DNA from: an uncultured Pelagibacteraceae bacterium
Lineage (GTDB): Bacteria; Pseudomonadota; Alphaproteobacteria; Pelagibacterales; Pelagibacteraceae
Length of the DNA: 34,361 nt
Reading direction: 5' to 3'
Assembly: GCA_902553675.1 (NCBI GenBank)
Contig: CACDLV010000009.1
Location: 1-34,361 of the forward strand
Part shown: positions 31,082 through 34,361 of the stretch, one piece after another
Numbering within the stretch: position 1 is the stretch's first letter
Layout of the letters: each line of letters begins with the position of its first letter
Program-made: the position numbers and the translations under genes
Notes under the pieces: model-generated
Database searches by the model: none
Seen by the model: the letters and a program-made list of their open reading frames with translations, nothing else
Told to the model about the DNA's origin: nothing

Positions 31082-32310
31082 TTTCTACTTTAGAAAAAGA
31101 AATTACTTTTAGATTTTTAAAAGCCAGAAAAAAAGATGGCTTTTTGAATGTTATATCTATTTTTTCTTTTATAGGAATAAGTCTTGGAGTTGCAGTTCTT
31201 ATTATTGTGATGTCAGTTATGAACGGATTTAGGACTGAGCTAATTAATAAAATAGTAGGCTTTAACTCACATATAACTGTAAAAACTTATGGAAATCCAA
31301 TTGATGAAAACAAAATAAATAAAAAAAATTTAAAATTAATTTCAGAAAATATTATTTTAAGCAACTCTGGTGAAGCTATTATTCTCAAAAACGATACATC
31401 AAAAGGTATAATATTACGTGGATATAAAACAAATGACTTTCCAAGTCTAGAAATTGTCAAAAATGAAAAATTTAAAGGGAACAAAGGTCAATTAAATAGA
31501 AACTATATTTCTATAGGCAATGAATTAAGTTTTTCTTTAGATCTAAAAATAGGTGATGAATTAACTTTACTTTCACCATCAGGGGTGGAAACAATTATTG
31601 GTAGTATGCCAAAACAAAAAACTTTTTTGGTAGCATCAATTTACAATAGTGGTTTGGCTGAGTTTGATAATAATATCGCATTTATTAACTTAAGTACTCT
31701 TGAAGATTTTTTTGACTACAAGTCGGAGGATAGAAATTTAGAAATTTATTTAAAAAACCCAAATAAAATTGAGCAGCAAAAATTTATTGTCCAAGAAATT
31801 TTTGATGAAGAATTTGTTGTTAGTTGGGCTGATATGAATAGTTCATTATTTTCTGCTTTAAAAGTAGAAAGAAATGTGATGTTTATTATCCTATCTTTAA
31901 TAATTATTGTTGCAGCCTTTAATATAATTTCTGGGCTAACAATTTTAGTTAAAAACAAAACAAGAGATATCGCAATTTTAAAGTCAATTGGTGTGTTAAA
32001 TAAATCAATTGTAAAAATATTTTTTTTAGTAGGTGTAATAATAGGAACATCAGCTACTATTTTCGGAATTTTTTTAGGTGTAACGTTTTCTCTTTACATA
32101 GAGAATTTTAGACAATTTCTTAGCTCTACATTTGATATAAGTTTATTTCCAGAGGAGATTTATTTTTTAAGCAAGATGCCTTCAGAAATAGATCCAACAT
32201 CAATTTTTTTGATATCAATTTGTTCAATAATAATAACAATAATAGTTTCAATTTTTCCTGCCTTTAAAGCAGCCAAACTGGACCCAATTAAATCTTTAAA
32301 ATATGAATAA
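31078..32310 (+). CDS. lolC: Lipoprotein-releasing ABC transporter permease (LolC/LolE family), apparent TTG start
   Basis: EITFRFLKARKKDGFLNVISIFSFIGISLGVAVLIIVMSVMNGF; C-terminal FtsX-like domain; first in-frame codon used is TTG overlapping the proS TGA. Confidence 0.94.
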   Translation: MISTLEKEITFRFLKARKKDGFLNVISIFSFIGISLGVAVLIIVMSVMNGFRTELINKIVGFNSHITVKTYGNPIDENKINKKNLKLISENIILSNSGEAIILKNDTSKGIILRGYKTNDFPSLEIVKNEKFKGNKGQLNRNYISIGNELSFSLDLKIGDELTLLSPSGVETIIGSMPKQKTFLVASIYNSGLAEFDNNIAFINLSTLEDFFDYKSEDRNLEIYLKNPNKIEQQKFIVQEIFDEEFVVSWADMNSSLFSALKVERNVMFIILSLIIIVAAFNIISGLTILVKNKTRDIAILKSIGVLNKSIVKIFFLVGVIIGTSATIFGIFLGVTFSLYIENFRQFLSSTFDISLFPEEIYFLSKMPSEIDPTSIFLISICSIIITIIVSIFPAFKAAKLDPIKSLKYE

Positions 32311-32980
32311 TTTTCTTGAATTAAAAAAAATATTTAAAACTTTTGAAACTGAAAAAACAGTTAAAGTATTAAAAAATCTTTCTCAAAAATTTGATAAAGG
32401 TAAAAGCTATTCTATTATGGGGCCATCTGGTTCAGGTAAATCAACTCTATTAAATTTAATTTCATTGATCGATAGACCATCATCTGGGTCAATCCATTTT
32501 GATAAAATTCCTGTAAATTTCAATGAATCTGAGAAAAATGATGTTTATAGATCCAAAAAAATAGGAATTGTTTATCAACAAAATAATCTTCTCCCAGATT
32601 TTACTGCTTTAGAAAATATATATTTGGCCTCACTTGCAATTACCGACAATAAAGAATTAGCAAAATCTAATGCAGAAAAATTACTCAAAAAAATTGGTCT
32701 TTCTAAGAGAGCAGATCACTTTCCATCTCAATTATCAGGTGGTGAAGCTCAAAGAGTTGCTATAGCAAGAGCAATTGTAAATGATCCTGAAATTATTTTA
32801 GCAGATGAGCCAACTGGAAGTTTGGATATGGAAACTGCAAAAGATATTTTTGAACTTTTATACAAACAAAAAAGGTCGGATAGACTTATTATATTTGCAA
32901 CTCATAATAGATTCTTTGCCAATAAGGCAGATTGCCTTTTGGAGATGATAGATGGTAGTATAATACCATCTAATGTCTGA
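32303..32980 (+). CDS. lolD: Lipoprotein-releasing ABC transporter ATP-binding protein
   Basis: GPSGSGKSTLL Walker A, LSGGEAQRVAIARA signature, ILADEPTGSLD Walker B; follows lolC. Confidence 0.96.
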   Translation: MNNFLELKKIFKTFETEKTVKVLKNLSQKFDKGKSYSIMGPSGSGKSTLLNLISLIDRPSSGSIHFDKIPVNFNESEKNDVYRSKKIGIVYQQNNLLPDFTALENIYLASLAITDNKELAKSNAEKLLKKIGLSKRADHFPSQLSGGEAQRVAIARAIVNDPEIILADEPTGSLDMETAKDIFELLYKQKRSDRLIIFATHNRFFANKADCLLEMIDGSIIPSNV

Positions 32981-34361
32981 GTCTCATTTTCAAAATTTCA
33001 ATCATCTTAAAATTCATACTCAATATTCTATTTGCGAAGGAGCAGTTAGAATTGATGATTTACAAGAATATTCTAAGAAAAATAAAATAAAATCGCTTGG
33101 TTTATGTGACACTTCAAATTTATGTGGTGCACTTGAATTTGCTGAAAAGATCTCAAAGAGTGGAACTCAACCAATAATCGGAACGCAAATTAATTTTAAA
33201 ATTGGAGAAACAACAGGTTTAATCCCTTTGTTTGCTTTGAATGAAGTTGGGTATAAAAATATAATAGAACTTTCATCTTTATCGTATTTGGAAAATGATG
33301 AATTATCAGATCCACATGTAGATTTTGAATTATTATTAAGCAATTCCAAAGGTGTTTCTGTATTTTCAGGAACTGTTTTTGGTTTATTTGGTAAATTATT
33401 TGACAAAGGAAAGTTTAGTGAAATTGATGAGCTTTATAATAAAATTAAAAAAACCTTTAATGACAGATTTTACTTAGAGATTCAAAGACATAATGATCAA
33501 AATGAAATTGGATTTGAAAAATTTAATTTAAAAAAATCTTTAGATTTGGAAATACCTATTATTGCAACTAATGAAGTTTTTTATTTAGATAAAGAAATGC
33601 ATGAAGCCCATGATGCCTTAATTTGTATAGGTAACAAAACGTATGTAAATGAAAAAAACAGGTTAAAATTAACCGACCAACATTATTTAAAAACTAATAC
33701 AGAGATGTCCGAATTATTTGCTGACTTACCTGAAGCTTTAGAAAACAATTATAATTTTCCATTAAGATGCAGTTATAGGCCATTATTTTCTAACCCTATT
33801 TTACCTAATATTAGTAGTGTTAAAGATGGAAGCGCAGATGAAATTTTAAAAAAAGATTCAATAGAAGGATTAAAAGATAAATTCAATAAAATTTTTAATT
33901 TAAGCGATGATGATTTAGAAAATAACAACTCTTATAAAGAATATAAGAACAGGCTGAATCATGAACTTTCTATTATTATAGAAATGAAATATTCTAGTTA
34001 TTTTCTCATAGTTGCTGACTACATAAAATGGGCTAAAAATAATGATATTCCTGTAGGTCCTGGAAGAGGTTCAGGCGCTGGTTCATTAGTAGCTTGGTGT
34101 TTATCTATTACAGATGTTGATCCAATTAAATTTAATCTTATTTTTGAAAGATTTTTAAATCCAGATAGAATTTCAATGCCAGATTTTGATATAGATTTTT
34201 GTGAGGATAAAAGAGATCAAGTTTTTGAATATTTGACAAAAAAATACAAAGATAGCGTAGCTCACATTATAACATTTGGTAAATTAAAAGCCCGAATGGT
34301 AATTAGAGACGTTGGGCGAGTTTTGGGTTTAGCTTATGGATTTGTTGATAGTATATCAAAA
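32973..34361 (+). CDS. dnaE: DNA polymerase III subunit alpha, N-terminal part (truncated by window end)
   Basis: Open frame from ATG 32973 (MSESHFQNFNHLKIHTQYSICEGAV...) to window end; YFLIVADYIKWAKNNDIPVGPGRGSGAGSLVAWCLSITDVDPI and PDFDIDFCEDKRD polymerase motifs; not in ORF track because it has no stop in window. Confidence 0.97.
   Translation, partial: MSESHFQNFNHLKIHTQYSICEGAVRIDDLQEYSKKNKIKSLGLCDTSNLCGALEFAEKISKSGTQPIIGTQINFKIGETTGLIPLFALNEVGYKNIIELSSLSYLENDELSDPHVDFELLLSNSKGVSVFSGTVFGLFGKLFDKGKFSEIDELYNKIKKTFNDRFYLEIQRHNDQNEIGFEKFNLKKSLDLEIPIIATNEVFYLDKEMHEAHDALICIGNKTYVNEKNRLKLTDQHYLKTNTEMSELFADLPEALENNYNFPLRCSYRPLFSNPILPNISSVKDGSADEILKKDSIEGLKDKFNKIFNLSDDDLENNNSYKEYKNRLNHELSIIIEMKYSSYFLIVADYIKWAKNNDIPVGPGRGSGAGSLVAWCLSITDVDPIKFNLIFERFLNPDRISMPDFDIDFCEDKRDQVFEYLTKKYKDSVAHIITFGKLKARMVIRDVGRVLGLAYGFVDSISK

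Noticed and set aside
31287-31484. Minus-strand ORFs inside lolC (31287-31484, 31746-31958) and others in nuoM (24703-24924), rnj (28832-29080) and dnaE (33167-33406)
   Set aside because: All antisense to conserved coding sequence with no independent support.
1-34361. CRISPR arrays, transposases, prophage genes, toxin-antitoxin, restriction or other defence genes
   Set aside because: None seen by reading both strands and the ORF translations; no repeated spacer-like arrays or terminal inverted repeats noticed.

Overview
This is a 34.4 kb AT-rich, gene-dense chromosomal segment. Gene content, gene order and codon/AT bias are typical of a SAR11/Pelagibacterales-type alphaproteobacterium; that assignment is inferred from the sequence, with no database search. 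From left to right: the tail of an upstream CDS; an SDR oxidoreductase; a DUF3047-like secreted protein; a YbgC-type thioesterase; a minus-strand 2OG-Fe(II) oxygenase/methyltransferase pair; a family 5-type uracil-DNA glycosylase; a histidine phosphatase split by a frameshift at a T8 run; several small-protein ORFs and a DUF1289 protein; then tRNA-Leu(UAG)-tig-clpP-clpX-lon, tRNA-Val(UAC)-tRNA-Asp(GUC), and the complete complex I operon nuoA-N. The nuo operon runs without a break into birA-coaX-rnj-DUF1467-proS-lolC-lolD-dnaE, with dnaE truncated by the window end. I found no CRISPR array, prophage, transposon, toxin-antitoxin module or recognisable defence island, and no convincing new multi-gene system. 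The best leads are: (i) five small ORFs of 39-57 aa that the ORF track misses, four of them with a predicted hydrophobic/TM segment; (ii) the T8 frameshift in the histidine phosphatase; (iii) tRNA-Leu ending only 10 nt upstream of the tig start codon; (iv) two divergent genes whose start codons are 2 bp apart; (v) a His-rich/Lys-rich tail on trigger factor.
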